DNA of 13,948 nt from Chloroflexota bacterium (lineage in GTDB: Bacteria; Chloroflexota; Dehalococcoidia; Lucifugimonadales; JADFKI01): the NCBI GenBank assembly GCA_022565015.1, contig JADFKI010000065.1:1-13948 (forward strand), in the 5' to 3' direction. A program made the position numbers and the translations under genes. Below, one piece after another: positions 13,422 through 13,948 of the stretch. Numbering within the stretch: the first letter of the stretch is position 1; each line of letters begins with the position of its first letter. The notes under the pieces are model-generated. The model searched no databases. It saw only the letters and a list, made by a program, of their open reading frames with translations, and had not been told where the DNA came from.

Positions 13422-13948
13422 GTGACACAGATATCGGTGCGCGAACGACTTGAGCATAGAGAGGAGGCACTCTCCCCATATGCTTCGAGGTCCGCATCCG
13501 GCAGAGGGAGAGAGGTCGCGGAGCCTCCGTCTCCCATTCGCACCGAATACCAGCGGGACGGGGACAGGATTCTTCACTGCAAGGCCTTTCGTCGCCTCAA
13601 TGGAAAGACACAGGTCTTTATTTCAGGTTATGGAGATCACTATCGTTCTCGCCTTACCCACAGCATGGAAGTGGCCCAGTTTGGACGAGACATCGCTCGC
13701 ATGCTCAACCTCAATCAAGATTTAGCTGAAGCCATTGGTCTGGCTCATGATCTGGGTCATACACCCTTTGGTCACGCTGGTCAGGAGGCCATGAATGAAA
13801 TGATGGAAAAATATGATTCACGTTTTGAGCACAATGAACAAAGTTTCCGAGTAGTCCACGAGTTGGAAAGAAAAAGCGATGACTACAAAGGGCTGAATCT
13901 GAGTTTTGAGATTCTAGATGGGCTCCTGAAACACCGTAATCGCTATGA
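13422..13948 (+). CDS. dgt: dGTPase-like HD-domain deoxynucleotide triphosphohydrolase (partial, C-terminus off the right edge)
   Basis: The frame is open from the TAG at 13398 to the window edge; from the GTG at 13422 it gives 175 residues. The N-terminus ISVRERLEHREEALSPYAS (4-22) and RTEYQRDGDRILHCKAFRRL (40-59) are typical of dGTPase-like proteins. The HD metal site is seen as His80 (RLTHSMEVAQ), His109-Asp110, His113 and His118 (AHDLGHTPFGHAG, 108-120). FEHNEQSFRV (135-144) and KGLNLSFEILDGLLKHR (156-172) follow as expected. It hydrolyses dNTPs, dGTP best in E. coli, to the nucleoside and triphosphate. The start could instead be GTG at 13437; neither has a good ribosome site. Third-position GC falls to about 45% after codon 60, well under that of the upstream genes, which is odd and may mean transfer or a mis-joined sequence. 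Confidence 0.9.
   Translation, partial: MTQISVRERLEHREEALSPYASRSASGRGREVAEPPSPIRTEYQRDGDRILHCKAFRRLNGKTQVFISGYGDHYRSRLTHSMEVAQFGRDIARMLNLNQDLAEAIGLAHDLGHTPFGHAGQEAMNEMMEKYDSRFEHNEQSFRVVHELERKSDDYKGLNLSFEILDGLLKHRNRY

Noticed and set aside
1..13948. Transposase, integrase, toxin-antitoxin, defence system, rRNA or tRNA
   Set aside because: None of the supported genes matches these families and I saw no tRNA or rRNA signature.

Overview
The window looks like a metabolic stretch of a GC-rich environmental bacterium, about 60% GC by eye with strong G/C preference at third codon positions. The gene mix is a luciferase-like F420/flavin monooxygenase, NHL-repeat protein, SDR, 2-keto-3-deoxygluconate kinase, tartronate semialdehyde reductase, RraA-like aldolase, D-2-hydroxyacid dehydrogenase, small cupins and a ThDP enzyme. 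That mix recalls heterotrophic Chloroflexota of the SAR202/Dehalococcoidia kind, but this is an inference from gene content; no phylogenetic marker lies in the window.

Left arm (1-4981, minus strand). A good promoter (TTGCCA-N17-TATAAT, 4953-4981) drives a tandem row read right to left: luciferase-like monooxygenase (4899-3856), NHL-repeat protein (3808-2897), a 128-bp nested palindromic repeat (2725-2852), SDR dehydrogenase (2673-1912) and sugar-acid kinase of the KdgK type (1870-929). An SRPBCC protein (782-339) and a DUF4260-like membrane protein (331 to beyond the edge) follow on the same strand and may form their own unit. Oxidation of a sugar or hydroxy acid by the SDR, then phosphorylation by the kinase, is the plausible core.

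Middle (4982-8940). An AT-rich stretch with short repeats precedes a plus-strand protein related to hybrid histidine kinases (5262-6500). It has lost several hallmark residues and, by codon-position composition, carries two compensating frameshifts near its N-terminus. Convergent to it is a clear garR-type tartronate semialdehyde reductase (7459-6566). A divergent promoter pair (7586-7615 and 7655-7683) separates garR from a 107-residue, cysteine-free protein resembling the end of a c-type cytochrome domain. A secreted cohesin-like protein gene (8770-8216) is broken by one in-frame TAA.

Right arm (8947-13181, plus strand). A compact gene row runs RraA-family aldolase, D-2-hydroxyacid dehydrogenase (GTG start), cupin, a short cupin missing its first metal motif, and an acetolactate-synthase-like ThDP enzyme that keeps the catalytic Glu. 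Together they look like a route for cleaving, reducing and decarboxylating or ligating 2-oxo acids. With GarR and KdgK nearby, the whole window reads as sugar-acid/hydroxy-acid catabolism.

Right edge. A partial dGTPase-like HD phosphohydrolase gene (13422 to beyond the edge) follows, with distinctly lower GC at third positions than its neighbours. No rRNA, tRNA, transposase, CRISPR array or phage gene was seen. I found no convincing undescribed defence or mobile system. The observations most worth a second look are the degenerate kinase with its frameshifts, the nested palindrome, the nonsense-broken cohesin-like gene and the aldolase/cupin/ThDP row.
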